NCBI RefSeq assembly: GCF_000949425.1
Contig: NZ_CP010976.1
Coordinates: forward strand, 1,736,001 to 1,800,000
Reading direction: 5' to 3'
Origin: Paenibacillus sp. IHBB 10380
GTDB lineage: Bacteria; Bacillota; Bacilli; Paenibacillales; Paenibacillaceae
Length of the DNA: 64,000 bases
How positions within the stretch are numbered: the first letter of the stretch is position 1; every line of letters begins with the position of its first letter. The notes below the pieces were generated by a model, which saw only the letters and a program-made list of their open reading frames with translations, did not search any database and was not told the origin of the DNA. Both the position numbers and the translations under genes were made by a program. Positions 28,608-39,245 of this stretch are shown piece by piece.

Positions 28608-30524
28608 TTGAATGATCATTACAATACTGAAGAAATAATTACTCAAGAAGATATTTATTTATTTCATGAAGGTACATCTCACCATAGTTATCGCTTCTTA
28701 GGTGCTCATCTATCACATGAAGATGGACTAGATGGTGTCCGGTTTACGGTCTGGGCTCCTAACGCGCGTCATGTAGGTTTAGCCACAGATCATAATAACT
28801 GGGTTGGTGCAAATGATCCTTTAATTAAGATACCCGAATCCGGATTTTGGACTCGCTTTTTTGCAGGTATTAGCCTTGGAACATTATACAAATATGATAT
28901 TACCGGTCCAGATGGAGAACACTTCCTAAAGGCAGATCCTTATGCTTTCCAAGCAGAGGTTAGACCAGATACAGCATCAAGAGTAGCCTCTTTAGAAGGG
29001 TATAAATGGGAAGATGCAACATGGCGTCGTAAAAAAAAGAATTATTTACAAAAACCTCTCAACATTTACGAAGTTCACTTTGGGACTTGGAGACAGAGAT
29101 CGGATGGTTCATTGTACTCTTATCAAGAGATGGTGGAGTTGCTTATCCCGTACGTTAAAGAAATGGGCTACACGCATATTGAATTTATGCCACTTAGTGA
29201 ACACCCATATGATTTGTCTTGGGGATATCAAGTAACGGGATTCTACGCGGTAACCAGTCGATTTGGAGCACCACATGAGTTCATGTTCTTGGTTGATATG
29301 TGCCATCAAGCAGGCATTGGTGTTATTCTGGATTGGGTACCTGCTCACTTCGCTAAGGACGCACATGGACTGAGATTGTTTGATGGTACACCCCTTTTTG
29401 AATATGGTGATTCTTATAAGGCAGAGAAGCCAGGATGGGGAACGTTATCTTTTGACTATAGTAAAAAAGAGATATCCTCCTTCTTAATATCTAATGCACT
29501 CTTTTGGATGGATATGTATCATATTGATGGTTTGCGCGTTGACGCAGTCACTAGTATGATTCGCCTAGATTTTGAGAAGAGAGAGGATCAATATCAACGA
29601 AATGAACAGGGTGGACTTGAGAATATTGAAGCCATTGGGTTCTTACAACAGCTGAATACAACGGTGTTTCATTACTATCCTTACGCTTTAATGATGGCCG
29701 AGGAATCTAGCGCTTGGCCCGGGGTTACAGCGCCGGTTGAAGACCATGGACTCGGGTTTAATTACAAATGGAGTATGGGCTGGATGAACGACACATTGGA
29801 TTACATAGAAAGTCACTTTGACAACAGACCTTCGAAACATAACTTACTTACTTTTCCTATTTGTTATGCCTATTCTGATCATGCAACATTGCCCCTTTCG
29901 CATGATGAGGTTGTGCATGGTAAAAGGTCACTGCTTAATAAGATGCCCGGTAGTTATGAAGAGAAATTTGCAGGATTGCGTATTTTGCTTGGGTATCAGA
30001 TGACTCATCCTGGGAAGAAATTGTTATTCATGGGCGGAGAATTTGGTCAGTTCATTGAGTGGAAAGATCAAGATCAATTAGACTGGTTGTTAATGGATTA
30101 TGATAGTCATCGGCAAATGAAGCGTTATACGCAGGTGCTCAATCATTTCTACTTACAGGAAAAAGCACTATGGGAACTGGATCATCAGGTTGAAGGATAT
30201 CAATGGATTAGTGCAGATGATCAAACACAAAGTGTCATTTCGTATATCCGGAAGGGTAAGAAACCTGTAGATGATTTGATAATCATTATTAATTTCCAAT
30301 CTATTCGGAGAGAGAATTATCGGATTGGAATTCACCGAGCTGGCCATTATAAATGCGTTTTTCATACAGATGAAGATTCATTCGGAGGAGAAGTCTCCAT
30401 CCATGAGTCTCTAATCACAAGTGAGAAGATTCCTTGGCATAATCAGAAGCAGAGTTTAGAGCTAAGTTTGCCTCCACTGTGTATGTTAATTTACAAAAGA
30501 GAGCCCCGTCGAAACAAACAATAG
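28608..30524 (+). CDS. glgB: 1,4-alpha-glucan branching enzyme
   Basis: A 638-residue GH13 enzyme that introduces alpha-1,6 branches into glycogen. The N-terminal CBM48 (FTVWAPNARHVGLATDHNNW) precedes the barrel with GLRVDAVTSM (nucleophile Asp), MMAEESSAWPG (acid/base Glu) and LPLSHDEVVHGK. I chose the TTG at 28608 behind GCGGGTGAT; a GTG three codons earlier lies inside that site. A CATACAGGT box at 28570 resembles a SigE -10, and glycogen genes of B. subtilis are SigE-dependent, but no matching -35 is clear. Twelve bases separate it from glgA. Confidence 0.93.
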   Translation: MNDHYNTEEIITQEDIYLFHEGTSHHSYRFLGAHLSHEDGLDGVRFTVWAPNARHVGLATDHNNWVGANDPLIKIPESGFWTRFFAGISLGTLYKYDITGPDGEHFLKADPYAFQAEVRPDTASRVASLEGYKWEDATWRRKKKNYLQKPLNIYEVHFGTWRQRSDGSLYSYQEMVELLIPYVKEMGYTHIEFMPLSEHPYDLSWGYQVTGFYAVTSRFGAPHEFMFLVDMCHQAGIGVILDWVPAHFAKDAHGLRLFDGTPLFEYGDSYKAEKPGWGTLSFDYSKKEISSFLISNALFWMDMYHIDGLRVDAVTSMIRLDFEKREDQYQRNEQGGLENIEAIGFLQQLNTTVFHYYPYALMMAEESSAWPGVTAPVEDHGLGFNYKWSMGWMNDTLDYIESHFDNRPSKHNLLTFPICYAYSDHATLPLSHDEVVHGKRSLLNKMPGSYEEKFAGLRILLGYQMTHPGKKLLFMGGEFGQFIEWKDQDQLDWLLMDYDSHRQMKRYTQVLNHFYLQEKALWELDHQVEGYQWISADDQTQSVISYIRKGKKPVDDLIIIINFQSIRRENYRIGIHRAGHYKCVFHTDEDSFGGEVSIHESLITSEKIPWHNQKQSLELSLPPLCMLIYKREPRRNKQ

Positions 30525-30536
30525 GAGGAATGCACA

Positions 30537-31964
30537 ATGAAAGTATTGTTCGCAGCAGCGGAGTCTACCCCTTTTATCAAAACAGGTGGATTGGCTGACG
30601 TTATAGGAGCGCTTCCCAAAGCTCTTAAGCAGAGCGGTGAGGATATATGTGTAATTCTGCCTAAGTATCGTGGGATTCCAAGTGAATATAGTGATGCTAT
30701 GAGTTATGTGGGTGAAGTGAATGTGCAGGTGGGTTGGAGAAGTCAATATTGTGGGATTAAGATTTTAACTCATGAGGACATTCCCATCTACTTTATCGAT
30801 AATGAATATTACTTTGGGCGTGATGCAGTATACGGATTTATGGACGACGGAGAAAGGTTTGCCTTCTTTAACCGTGCTGTTATAGAGGTTTTACGCGTTA
30901 TTGACTTCAAAGCAGATGTGGTTCATTGCCACGATTGGCATACAGCTATGATTCCGCTGCTTCTTGAGGCTCAATACCGGCATGATGCTTTTTATCACGA
31001 TATGAGAACCGTATTAACGATCCATAACTTATTGTATCAAGGTGTCTTTCCTTATGAGGTAATGTGGGACTTATTCGGTTTGAATAATGATTATTACATG
31101 GGAGTAGAATATTATGGCAATATGAACTTCATGAAAGCAGGGATTTCCTACTCAGACCATGTAACTACCGTGAGTCCCACGTATGCAAAGGAAATTCAAA
31201 CGTCGTATTATGGGAATGGTCTGGATGGATTACTGTCATCACTTGGAGACAAGTTAAGCGGGATTGTAAATGGTATTGATACTAAGAGCTATAATCCAAA
31301 TCAAGATCCTCACATTTATGTGAAATATAGATCTAATTTGGCTAAAAAGAAAAAAAATAAGGTGGAGCTTCAACGTGAATTAAACCTTCCTGTCAAGCCG
31401 GATATTCCCATGATTGCAATGGTTACGCGTCTCGTCGAGATGAAGGGATTAGATCTAGTGATCAGAGTTCTTGATGAACTAATCCAGAATGAGGACATAC
31501 AGGTGATTATATTGGGTACTGGGGATTATGCATATGAAGATTGGTTCCGTGAAGCTGCTTATCGTTATCCAGATCAAGTGTCAGCCCAAATTCAATTTAG
31601 TGAAGCTCTGTCACGCAAAATATATGCAGCCAGTGATTTGTTCCTTATGCCTTCAAAATTTGAACCTTGTGGAATTAGTCAGCTATTGGCACTGCGCTAT
31701 GGTAGTATCCCAATTGTACGCGAAACAGGTGGTTTGAACGACACTGTGCATGCTTATAATGAGTTTACAAGCAAAGGCAATGGCTTCTCGTTCGAAGCCT
31801 ATAATGCTCATGATATGATACATACTATTAGAAGGGCCGTATCGTTCTATTATCAGCCAGAACATTGGCGTCAAATTACGAAGAATGCCTTCAACGGGGA
31901 GTATAGCTGGGATATTTCAGCTAGGGAATATACGGACATATATCATAAAATAACGACGTTCTGA
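30537..31964 (+). CDS. glgA: Glycogen synthase (ADP-glucose)
   Basis: A 475-residue GT5 glycosyltransferase extending alpha-1,4 chains with ADP-glucose. The N-terminal KTGGLADVIGALPKAL loop binds the sugar nucleotide; HDWHTAMIP and the C-terminal SKFEPCGISQLLALRYG and RETGGLNDTV motifs are diagnostic. ATG at 30537 after GGAGGA, 12 bases past glgB, so the two form an operon ending at the terminator at 32046. Confidence 0.95.
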   Translation: MKVLFAAAESTPFIKTGGLADVIGALPKALKQSGEDICVILPKYRGIPSEYSDAMSYVGEVNVQVGWRSQYCGIKILTHEDIPIYFIDNEYYFGRDAVYGFMDDGERFAFFNRAVIEVLRVIDFKADVVHCHDWHTAMIPLLLEAQYRHDAFYHDMRTVLTIHNLLYQGVFPYEVMWDLFGLNNDYYMGVEYYGNMNFMKAGISYSDHVTTVSPTYAKEIQTSYYGNGLDGLLSSLGDKLSGIVNGIDTKSYNPNQDPHIYVKYRSNLAKKKKNKVELQRELNLPVKPDIPMIAMVTRLVEMKGLDLVIRVLDELIQNEDIQVIILGTGDYAYEDWFREAAYRYPDQVSAQIQFSEALSRKIYAASDLFLMPSKFEPCGISQLLALRYGSIPIVRETGGLNDTVHAYNEFTSKGNGFSFEAYNAHDMIHTIRRAVSFYYQPEHWRQITKNAFNGEYSWDISAREYTDIYHKITTF

Positions 31965-32045
31965 AACCCTTATTTAAGTGATGTAAATAAAGAATAAAAT
32001 TAGATATTTATGAATAAATATTATTATATGAAATAAATTGAATTT

Positions 32046-32072
32046 AAAAAAGAGCCTTAAATGGCTCTTTTT
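32046..32072 (+). terminator. Intrinsic terminator of glgBA
   Basis: AAAAGAGCC pairs with GGCTCTTTT around a 6-base loop, with A-run and T-run on either side, so it may also serve the convergent GH13 gene. Confidence 0.85.
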
Positions 32073-32142
32073 GCTTTCGTATAGCGGTTGACATTATACA
32101 AAAACCCGATGGAAGGAGGTCCCTATCAGGTAAATGTAAGCA

Positions 32143-33891
32143 TTATGAAATTAGATTGCGATACAAGATCCGGTAACCATAGGGATCAAGATGAATATTC
32201 ATGATGCCATCTTTAGGCTCCACATGATCTCCAGTCAGAGCGTCCTTCCAATCACGTGTAACCATGGGGTGAGATAAAGTCTGTGATTCTTCTGTGTTAT
32301 TCATCCATATCGTAAAGTGGATTTTCTCATCAGCTCGTTCATATACAATTCGACCATCATTGGAGTCTGCTTTTAAGAACCTGAAGTGACCTTCACGTAA
32401 TGCGCCATTCTGCTTACGTAGTGCAATCATAAGCTTGTAGAAATCATATAATTCGCGATCTTGTTTATCATGATCCCACTGCATGCATTGACGACAGTCT
32501 GGATCGTCGCCCCCAGTTAATCCAATCTCATCACCATAGAAAATACAAGGGGTTCCCATGAATGTAAATAAGAAAACAACAGATAATTTTAGTTTGCGCT
32601 TGTCATTACCAACTCGATTTAACAGTCTGTCTGTATCATGACTACATAACATGTTGAATACAACCTCATTGGTCTGTTGAGGATAACGCATGAGGATGGA
32701 ACCCACACGATTGGCAAAAGTAATACCGTCCATACCGCCATTGAAGAATTGAAGTACCTTATCTGCGAAGGGGTAATTCATAACGGAGTCGAACATATCT
32801 CCAACTAACCAAGTCAGTGAGTCACTCCAGACTTCTCCAACGATATAGGCTTCGGGATTAGCGTTTTTCACTACCTTACGAAAGTCTCGCCAGAAATGAT
32901 TATCCACTTCGTTAGCTACATCAAGTCGCCATCCATCTAGCTTGATTTCTTTAATCCAATATTCAGCGACATCAAGTAAGTATTGCTTCACTTCAGGGTT
33001 GGCTGTGTTAAATTTAGGCATATTCCCATAGAATCCGAACGTATCGTAGCTAGCTATGCCATTGTTTACTCGGGCAGGAAATTGGTTTACATGGAACCAA
33101 TCCACATATTTAGACTGCTCACCATGTAGCACTACATCCTGGAAGGGTGGGAATTGCTCACTACAATGATTGAATACAGCATCAAGCATGACTCGAATGC
33201 CTCGTGAATGACAGTTCTTCACTACTTTTTTTAGGAGAGCATTATCACCGAACTGCGGATCTACTTGTTTATAATCCACAATGTCATATTTATGATTGGA
33301 AGGAGAGAGGAAGAGTGGAGTGAAATAGATCGCGTTAATTCCTAGCTTAACCAGATCATCAAGATGATCTAATACCCCTTGAAGATCTCCCCCAAAGAAA
33401 TTATTTAACTTAGGTCTGCCACCCCAGGGTTCCGTATTCGGAGGATCGTTACTTGGGTCGCCATTGGCGAATCGTTCAGGCATGATTTGGTAGAAAACGG
33501 CTTCTTTTGCCCAGTCAGGAACTTTAAAGACATCAATCTCGTGTATGTAAGGAAACTCATAGTAAGATCCAGTGGGCTGAGGACATTCATAATAGATACC
33601 ATTATCTAACATGTAGATCGTTTCACTTCCAGCACTTACTCTATATACATAACTTAATCTTTTATATTTAGGTCGAACGGATGCCTCCCAATAATCAAAC
33701 ATTTCGTCAGAAGCGGCTTTTTCCATCGTAATTTCGAAATAAGTAGAAGCCCAATCGTATTTATCACCAGTCATGGCAACGACAGAGTCGACATCATCTC
33801 TTTTGGAACGTACACGCAGATGGATCGTGGAACAATTATAAGCATATGCCCATTTACCCCGAGGGACGTGATACAAGGCTTCTAACAGCAT
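32143..33891 (-). CDS. Alpha-glycosidase, neopullulanase/cyclomaltodextrinase type (GH13_20)
   Basis: A 582-residue intracellular enzyme (no signal peptide) hydrolysing maltodextrins, cyclodextrins or pullulan. The N-terminus MLLEALYHVPRGKWAYAY is the CBM34 start typical of this group; the barrel has DGWRLDVANEVD (nucleophile), IVGEVWSDS (acid/base) and MLCSHDTDRLLNR (third Asp). ATG at 33891 is preferred because GGGGGTG lies six bases before it; the ATG at 33906 overlaps that site. It sits beside the glycogen genes and may feed on glycogen-derived dextrins. Confidence 0.9.
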   Translation of the reverse strand: MLLEALYHVPRGKWAYAYNCSTIHLRVRSKRDDVDSVVAMTGDKYDWASTYFEITMEKAASDEMFDYWEASVRPKYKRLSYVYRVSAGSETIYMLDNGIYYECPQPTGSYYEFPYIHEIDVFKVPDWAKEAVFYQIMPERFANGDPSNDPPNTEPWGGRPKLNNFFGGDLQGVLDHLDDLVKLGINAIYFTPLFLSPSNHKYDIVDYKQVDPQFGDNALLKKVVKNCHSRGIRVMLDAVFNHCSEQFPPFQDVVLHGEQSKYVDWFHVNQFPARVNNGIASYDTFGFYGNMPKFNTANPEVKQYLLDVAEYWIKEIKLDGWRLDVANEVDNHFWRDFRKVVKNANPEAYIVGEVWSDSLTWLVGDMFDSVMNYPFADKVLQFFNGGMDGITFANRVGSILMRYPQQTNEVVFNMLCSHDTDRLLNRVGNDKRKLKLSVVFLFTFMGTPCIFYGDEIGLTGGDDPDCRQCMQWDHDKQDRELYDFYKLMIALRKQNGALREGHFRFLKADSNDGRIVYERADEKIHFTIWMNNTEESQTLSHPMVTRDWKDALTGDHVEPKDGIMNIHLDPYGYRILYRNLIS

Positions 33892-34050
33892 GAACAACAC
33901 CCCCATATTTCACATCGGTTTTAGACCTATTTAACCTATTTCATGTACTGATGAACCAAATTGTAAGGTTTCTTAATATTAATCAAGATTAGATAACGTA
34001 CAGATGTGTAATATATATTATGGAAAAAAAACATCTATGTGCAAACAAGA

Positions 34051-34094
34051 AGAAACGGCTTCGCCGCCCTTAAAGGGACGGTGAAGCCGTTTCT
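34051..34094 (-). terminator. Terminator-like hairpin after the M20 peptidase gene
   Basis: A 12-bp perfect outer stem (34051-34062 with 34083-34094) continues inward with GCC/CCC-GGG pairs. On the minus strand the hairpin is followed by TTCTTGTTTG. The region 33907-34184 otherwise holds no gene. Confidence 0.7.
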
Positions 34095-34184
34095 CGTAGA
34101 AAGATAAGCAAAGTATAGTGAATACATATGCTTCTTAAAAAACAGGCATTAGAGAATGCCCACTTATATATAAGATGTAGTTAT

Positions 34185-35360
34185 TTATTCTTGTTCGCGT
34201 CCATGAAATTCAGAGCGAATTTGTTCCAATAATTCTGGATCAGTAATGACATCGTAGGCAGTTCCAGCTAGTGCTTTAGCAGCTAGAAGCATGCCATCTA
34301 GGGCGAGATCTTGCATGGCTAGATCACGGAATTCATTCGTGTGAAGCGCATGTTTCTGATCGATAACTTTAATGTAAGGATGAATAGCAGGGCAACATAA
34401 GGATATATTTCCAATATCCATCGATCCATGGTCATTCCCAATCTGTATTTCATCCGGATGAATACCTAGATCGATTAGGTTAGACGTAAATACATCCGAA
34501 AGCTTCTCGTTTGTATTCATTTCATCATAGGAGGTTTCATAGTTGGATATTTCTATACGACAACCTGTTTGTAGTGCAGCTCCTTGGGCGATCTGTTTAA
34601 CTCGATTCGTAAGAATATCTACTTCTTTACGGGAAGAAGCACGTACATAGAATTGAGCGGAGGCATAATCAGGAATGATGTTAGCCGCTTGCCCTCCGTT
34701 ATTGATGATTCCATGAATACGAACACTGCTTCTTACTTGCTGACGATAAGCGTTAATACCATTAAAGGTCTGAATGACAGCATCAAGTGCATTTACACCT
34801 TCGTGAGGACTTGCAGCCGCATGAGAGGCCTTACCGAAAAATTCGAATTGTATAGCATCTATGGCTAGCGACTTTCCAGATTTCTCATAGGCATAGAAGG
34901 GATGGGTCATCAAAGCGATATCACATGAGTCAAAAAGACCCGCAGCCGTCATAGGTACTTTAGCACCGGATGTCTCTTCTGCTGGAGTGCCGAATACCTT
35001 AATGGTTCCGCCAATGTCGTCGATGACAGATTTCAGGCCGATGGCGGCTCCGAGGCTCATCATACAGATCAGGTGATGACCACAAGCATGTCCAAGATCA
35101 GCAAGTGCATCGTATTCACATAATAAAGCTATAGTGGGGCCAGGTTTGGTAGCAACATAGGTACCAATAAAAGCTGTTTCAAGTCCTAGGATAGGAGCTT
35201 CAACACTAAAACCATGGTAAGCAAGTTCTTCCTTGAGTTTAGCCGACGCAAGAAACTCCTCGTTTCCAAGTTCAGGGTTTGCTCCAATATATAATGAAAT
35301 ATCCTTGAAACGGGAAGCATATTGGTCAATTGTTTGTTCGATTTGGGATTTGTCTTTCAA
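34185..35360 (-). CDS. M20 family metallopeptidase/amidohydrolase
   Basis: A 391-residue zinc hydrolase. Motifs: CEYDALADLGHACGHH (metal ligands), FGTPAEETSGAK (Glu pair), and FFGKASHAAASPHEGVNALDAV (dimerisation/lid domain). This is closest to the AbgB/ACY1L2-like M20 branch that cleaves N-acyl amino acids or dipeptides. The start is TTG at 35360 with AGAGGAG ten bases upstream. It is divergent from the glutamine importer. Confidence 0.85.
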   Translation of the reverse strand: MKDKSQIEQTIDQYASRFKDISLYIGANPELGNEEFLASAKLKEELAYHGFSVEAPILGLETAFIGTYVATKPGPTIALLCEYDALADLGHACGHHLICMMSLGAAIGLKSVIDDIGGTIKVFGTPAEETSGAKVPMTAAGLFDSCDIALMTHPFYAYEKSGKSLAIDAIQFEFFGKASHAAASPHEGVNALDAVIQTFNGINAYRQQVRSSVRIHGIINNGGQAANIIPDYASAQFYVRASSRKEVDILTNRVKQIAQGAALQTGCRIEISNYETSYDEMNTNEKLSDVFTSNLIDLGIHPDEIQIGNDHGSMDIGNISLCCPAIHPYIKVIDQKHALHTNEFRDLAMQDLALDGMLLAAKALAGTAYDVITDPELLEQIRSEFHGREQE

Positions 35361-35474
35361 GGTTAGTGCACTCCTCTGTATGTAATATAAATGATAATAT
35401 AGGGTTCATTATATCACGTGAAGCCGTTTATGCAGTTTTTTCTCATCGTTAGGGCGTAATGGTAAGGTAATACA

Positions 35475-35503
35475 TTGCATAATAATACATTAACACTTAT
35501 AAT
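35475..35503 (+). promoter_or_regulatory. Promoter of the glutamine ABC importer
   Basis: TTGCAT at 35475-35480 and TATAAT at 35498-35503 are 17 bases apart, about 60 bases before the TTG start. Confidence 0.65.
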
Positions 35504-35561
35504 AGTCCAGTTGTTAAATTTATCATCAAATATATATACACAGGCAAGGGGAGAACAAAGG

Positions 35562-37034
35562 TTGAAGAAAATGGTTCGTCTTATCGTATTTCTGGTTACG
35601 ATCGTCATATTCCTTACTGCTGGTGTTCCTACGACGAACATCGTAAGCGCCACAGCCGGAGAACCGGTTACGAATAAAAAGCTCATTCTTGGAACAAGCG
35701 CCGAATTTGCGCCTTATGAATTTCACAAAACAATAAATGGCAAAGACCAAATTGTAGGTTTTGATATTGCTATTGCCAAAGAGATTGCAACGGACATGGG
35801 TGCCGAGTTAGTCATTGAGGATATGGGGTTTGATAGTCTGTTATCGGCGCTCCAAAGTGGGCGTGTGGATCTCGTTATTTCGGGATTAACACCTACAGAT
35901 GAGCGTCGTAAAAGTATAGATTTCTCCAATAACTATTATCAGTCTCATCAAGTAATCGTGGTTAGAGCTAAGGATCAGGATAAGTATCCTACGATGAAAG
36001 AGCTTGAAAACGAGAAGATTGGTGCACAAAAAGGATCGATCCAAGAAGAGATTGGTTTATCTATTGTAGGGGCACAGCTAACCTCATTGGACAGAATTCC
36101 AGATCTGATGATGCAATTGCAAACGAATCGTGTGAATGCGGTTATTTTGGAGGACACAGTAGCCATAGGTTATCTGGATTCCGACACGGTACTTGCTGGA
36201 GCCGTTCCCGAGGATTCTGAAGCACAGGCAGCCATTGGTATTCGCAAAGGAAATGAAGCACTTCTGAATACCGTTAATGATACGCTTGCCAGATTAACTC
36301 AAGATGGTGAGATTGACCGGATGGTTAAAGAGGCAAGTCTTCTAGCCGCTGATATAGAAGGGCAATCAGGAGGCAATATATTCTCAACCTTTTGGAAATA
36401 TCGTAGTTATTATGCTATGGGTATAGGATATACGTTATTACTATCTGCCCTAGGTGTTCTGTTCGGGTTCATTATTGGATTATTCATCGCTCTGATGCGT
36501 ATGAATGACTTACGTATCGTGAAATGGCTAGGAACGACTTATGTTGAGATTCTGAGAGGTACACCGATGCTCGTGCAACTCATGATCATTCACTATGGTC
36601 TGGCATTGACACTTGGCATTAATTTATCACCACTGCAATCAGGTGTTATTACATTATCCATTAACAGTTCAGCTTATCTCGCTGAAATTTTCAGAGCAGG
36701 TATTCAAGGGGTGGACCGTGGCCAAATGGAAGCGGCTCGCTCGCTTGGGATGAATCAAGGCGCTGCTATGCGTCATATCATTTTACCGCAAGCTTTTAAA
36801 TCCATTCTGCCCGCGATCGGAAATGAATTTATTACTATCATTAAAGAATCGTCCATTGTCTCCGTTATAGGTATGGCAGAAATTATGTATCAGGCACAAG
36901 TTATCAAGAATATTACGTATCAAGGTCTTAGTCCATTTATTATTGCCGCAGCTATTTATTTCGTCATGACGTTTACCCTGTCTAAGCTGCTAGGTATTGT
37001 AGAAAGGAAGTTGAGTGCTAGTGATAAACGTTAA
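35562..37034 (+). CDS. Glutamine-type ABC importer: fused substrate-binding protein and permease
   Basis: A 490-residue fusion. After a signal/anchor helix (residues about 5-22) comes an SBP_bac_3 domain ([45 protein letters not shown]), then a HisM-type permease from about residue 280 ([54 protein letters not shown], the EAA loop). Separate genes are the commoner arrangement; fusions are known in Firmicutes (GlnPH). Start TTG at 35562 after AGGGGAG. Overlaps the ATPase gene by 14 bases. Imports glutamine or another polar amino acid. Confidence 0.9.
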   Translation: MKKMVRLIVFLVTIVIFLTAGVPTTNIVSATAGEPVTNKKLILGTSAEFAPYEFHKTINGKDQIVGFDIAIAKEIATDMGAELVIEDMGFDSLLSALQSGRVDLVISGLTPTDERRKSIDFSNNYYQSHQVIVVRAKDQDKYPTMKELENEKIGAQKGSIQEEIGLSIVGAQLTSLDRIPDLMMQLQTNRVNAVILEDTVAIGYLDSDTVLAGAVPEDSEAQAAIGIRKGNEALLNTVNDTLARLTQDGEIDRMVKEASLLAADIEGQSGGNIFSTFWKYRSYYAMGIGYTLLLSALGVLFGFIIGLFIALMRMNDLRIVKWLGTTYVEILRGTPMLVQLMIIHYGLALTLGINLSPLQSGVITLSINSSAYLAEIFRAGIQGVDRGQMEAARSLGMNQGAAMRHIILPQAFKSILPAIGNEFITIIKESSIVSVIGMAEIMYQAQVIKNITYQGLSPFIIAAAIYFVMTFTLSKLLGIVERKLSASDKR

Positions 37035-37743
37035 GGATCTTCATAAATCGTTCGGTAAATTAGAAATTCTTAAAGGCATTGATATCGAGATTAGCAAAGG
37101 TGAGGTTGTAGTCGTGATTGGACCTTCAGGTTCAGGTAAGAGTACCTTTCTGAGATGTCTGAATCTGCTTGAACAGCCAACGTCAGGTGAAATATTGTTT
37201 GAAGGGGCGTCCATAACAGCTCCTAAGCACAACATTAATGCAACACGTGAGAAAATGGGGATGGTGTTCCAGCAATTTAACCTCTTTCCTCATAAGACCG
37301 TAGGTCAGAATATCGCACTTGCACCACAAACGGTGAAGAAACAGTCTGCATCTGAAGCGGATAAGGTCGTTCAAGACTTATTACGTACGGTCGGATTAGC
37401 AGATAAGAAGGATGTTTATCCAAATCAATTATCTGGCGGACAGAAACAACGGGTGGCGATTGCACGTGCGTTGGCGATGAAGCCACATGTGATGCTATTT
37501 GATGAACCGACCTCTGCACTGGATCCGGAAATGGTCGGGGAAGTGTTAGAGGTGATGAAGAAGCTAGCTGACGATGGGATGACGATGGTGATCGTTACTC
37601 ACGAGATGGGTTTTGCACGTGAGGTAGGGGATCGGATTATATTCATGGATGGCGGCACAATTATAGAGCAGGGTGTTCCAGCCGAACTTTTCGGGAATCC
37701 AAAGCATGTACGAACTCAGGATTTCCTAAGCAAAGTACTGTAA
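37021..37743 (+). CDS. glnQ: Polar amino acid ABC importer ATPase
   Basis: A 240-residue ATPase with Walker [11 protein letters not shown]-loop [11 protein letters not shown], signature [15 protein letters not shown] and Walker [14 protein letters not shown], and H-loop VTHEMGFA, a textbook GlnQ/HisP protein. GTG at 37021 gives the family N-terminus and ten-base spacing from AAGGAAG; a GTG at 37015 is also possible. Co-translated with the fused binding protein-permease. Confidence 0.92.
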   Translation: MINVKDLHKSFGKLEILKGIDIEISKGEVVVVIGPSGSGKSTFLRCLNLLEQPTSGEILFEGASITAPKHNINATREKMGMVFQQFNLFPHKTVGQNIALAPQTVKKQSASEADKVVQDLLRTVGLADKKDVYPNQLSGGQKQRVAIARALAMKPHVMLFDEPTSALDPEMVGEVLEVMKKLADDGMTMVIVTHEMGFAREVGDRIIFMDGGTIIEQGVPAELFGNPKHVRTQDFLSKVL

Positions 37744-37783
37744 GAGCATTAGTTTTTTACTGATTATGTATATGCTACAAAAC

Positions 37784-37863
37784 AAAAATGCACCTATGCG
37801 AACAAGAGGGTGATGGGAGTAAGATTGTAACCATCCTACCTAATTTGCAAGGTGTATTTTTTT
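37784..37863 (+). terminator. Two-arm terminator or structured RNA after glnQ
   Basis: 37784-37795 pairs with 37850-37861 (one G-U) and ends in a seven-T run; an inner arm pairs 37807-37816 with 37831-37841. The long interior is unusual for a simple terminator. 37864-37979 shows nothing further. Confidence 0.6.
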
Positions 37864-37979
37864 CATAGATATATGCTTAGAGATGTTGATAGAGGGGCTA
37901 TTCTGAATGAGAAATAAGTACATAAAATATGGTCCTAACAAAGCATAGATAGACAGGATTTTAATCTCGCGTATATTCA

Positions 37980-38129
37980 ATGATTTATGAAATTATTGAA
38001 TTGTTTTACAAACAAGTAGGTGCACCAAATATACGTATTACAGTAACAACTGAAAAACTAATAGTAGAGGTTAAAAAGGCTGTTTTATTTGGAGTTTTTC
38101 CAACGACGCACAGCATTAGAACCAAATGA
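37980..38129 (+). other. Short protein-like open frame before the methyltransferase remnant
   Basis: An ATG at 37980 opens 49 codons (MIYEIIELFYKQVGAPNIRI and on) with balanced, protein-like composition but no ribosome site. It may be the N-terminal part of the broken gene that follows in another frame, or chance. Confidence 0.25.
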
Positions 38130-38909
38130 AGTTAATACTCCAGTTCTTATATTGGGTGCAGGGAACTGTTATGATTTTGACCTCCCACTATTGGCCCACA
38201 ACCATAAAGAGCTTTGGTTAGTTGACATTGATAAACAATGTCTCGAAAGCGCAATAAAGCGTCATTCGGGAATTCAAAACATGGGAACATTCGACTGTAC
38301 AAAAGAGATCTTGTTGGTTTATATAACGAAGATACAGATAAGATAGTAAAAATAACGCTCGATAAGGACGACAAAAATCAAACACCGAAAATATCAAAAA
38401 TAATAAATAAATGGAATAAGAGGGTCTCTTCTTATTGCCGACCTATCCTCAATCAAAAGTTTGATCTTATTGTATCTGCGAATGTCTCTACACAACTATG
38501 TTCATTGGCTTCATATATCGTCTCCCAAGTGAGGGGAAGTCACATTTATCAAGATAATATGCTTCAATTCATTCATGATGTCTCCAAACAACACGTGCAA
38601 CAAATTAAAAAGATGTTAAGTACTAATGGCCGAGCAGTCATTACATCAGAACAGTATGAATGGGCTGACCCCTATATACATCCACTAGCTCATAAAACTG
38701 GTATTTACCAATATGTTAAAGATCCAAGGGATATGCTACAGATTGAAATTCAAAACAATATTGAACTGAAAAAAGATACGGTACCAGGGAGGGTTACTGA
38801 AGATATGCTGGATGGTGTTACTATTCTAGAGAGAAGAGAGTGGATTTGGACCTTTAATGATGGTCGTCATTACCTCGTAAAAGGCTGGGTCGTTCAAGGT
38901 AATTCATAA
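38068..38909 (+). pseudogene. SAM-dependent methyltransferase-like gene, frameshifted
   Basis: Frame 1 (open from 38068, no good start) encodes VLILGAGNCYDFDLPLLA and ELWLVDID, motif I and II of class I methyltransferases. Near 38290-38303 the coding sense moves to another frame, which continues LYKRDLVGLYNEDTDKIVKI and on to 38909. Read together they give one protein of about 280 residues with a single frameshift, plus a lost start. No recognised substrate domain. It stands alone downstream of the importer. Confidence 0.6.
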
Positions 38910-38967
38910 CATGCGCCATGGTTTTCTTAAGGGGGACCTTTTTTTAAAAGAAACACTCCTTGGAATG

Positions 38968-39047
38968 TGTGAAGTTCCCCCCGTTAGAATAGACATTGGA
39001 AAAACCCCCGAGTTTCCAAGCAGGATTTCCATCCGTTAAACTTCACA
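38968..39047. mobile_element. Small element with 9-bp terminal inverted repeats
   Basis: TGTGAAGTT at 38968-38976 and AACTTCACA at 39039-39047 bound 80 bases; inside, TTGGAAA (38996-39002) pairs with TTTCCAA (39013-39019). The left end (CCCCCCGTTAGAATAGACA) is reminiscent of IS3-family termini. It could be a MITE or an IS deletion relic. No transposase is present. Confidence 0.4.
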
Positions 39048-39104
39048 ACCTAAGCTTGGTTGCACTGAAAGTTAAGAAATAACTGTATAGAGAAGGCTGT
39101 TGCG

Positions 39105-39155
39105 GCTGTTGCATCAGGGTATGTCAATCCATAACCGATGCAACAGCTTTTTTTT
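39105..39155 (+). terminator. Intrinsic terminator before the HTH-TPR gene
   Basis: A perfect 11-bp stem (39105-39115 with 39137-39147) with a 21-base loop is followed by eight T. It insulates the quorum-sensing pair from upstream transcription. Confidence 0.85.
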
Positions 39156-39245
39156 GCGTTTTCTTGTTTAAAAAATATTGTAGTATATCCACATTTCATA
39201 AAAGTACTTATTTCAATAAAAAGGGATTATATGTTATATTTGTTA

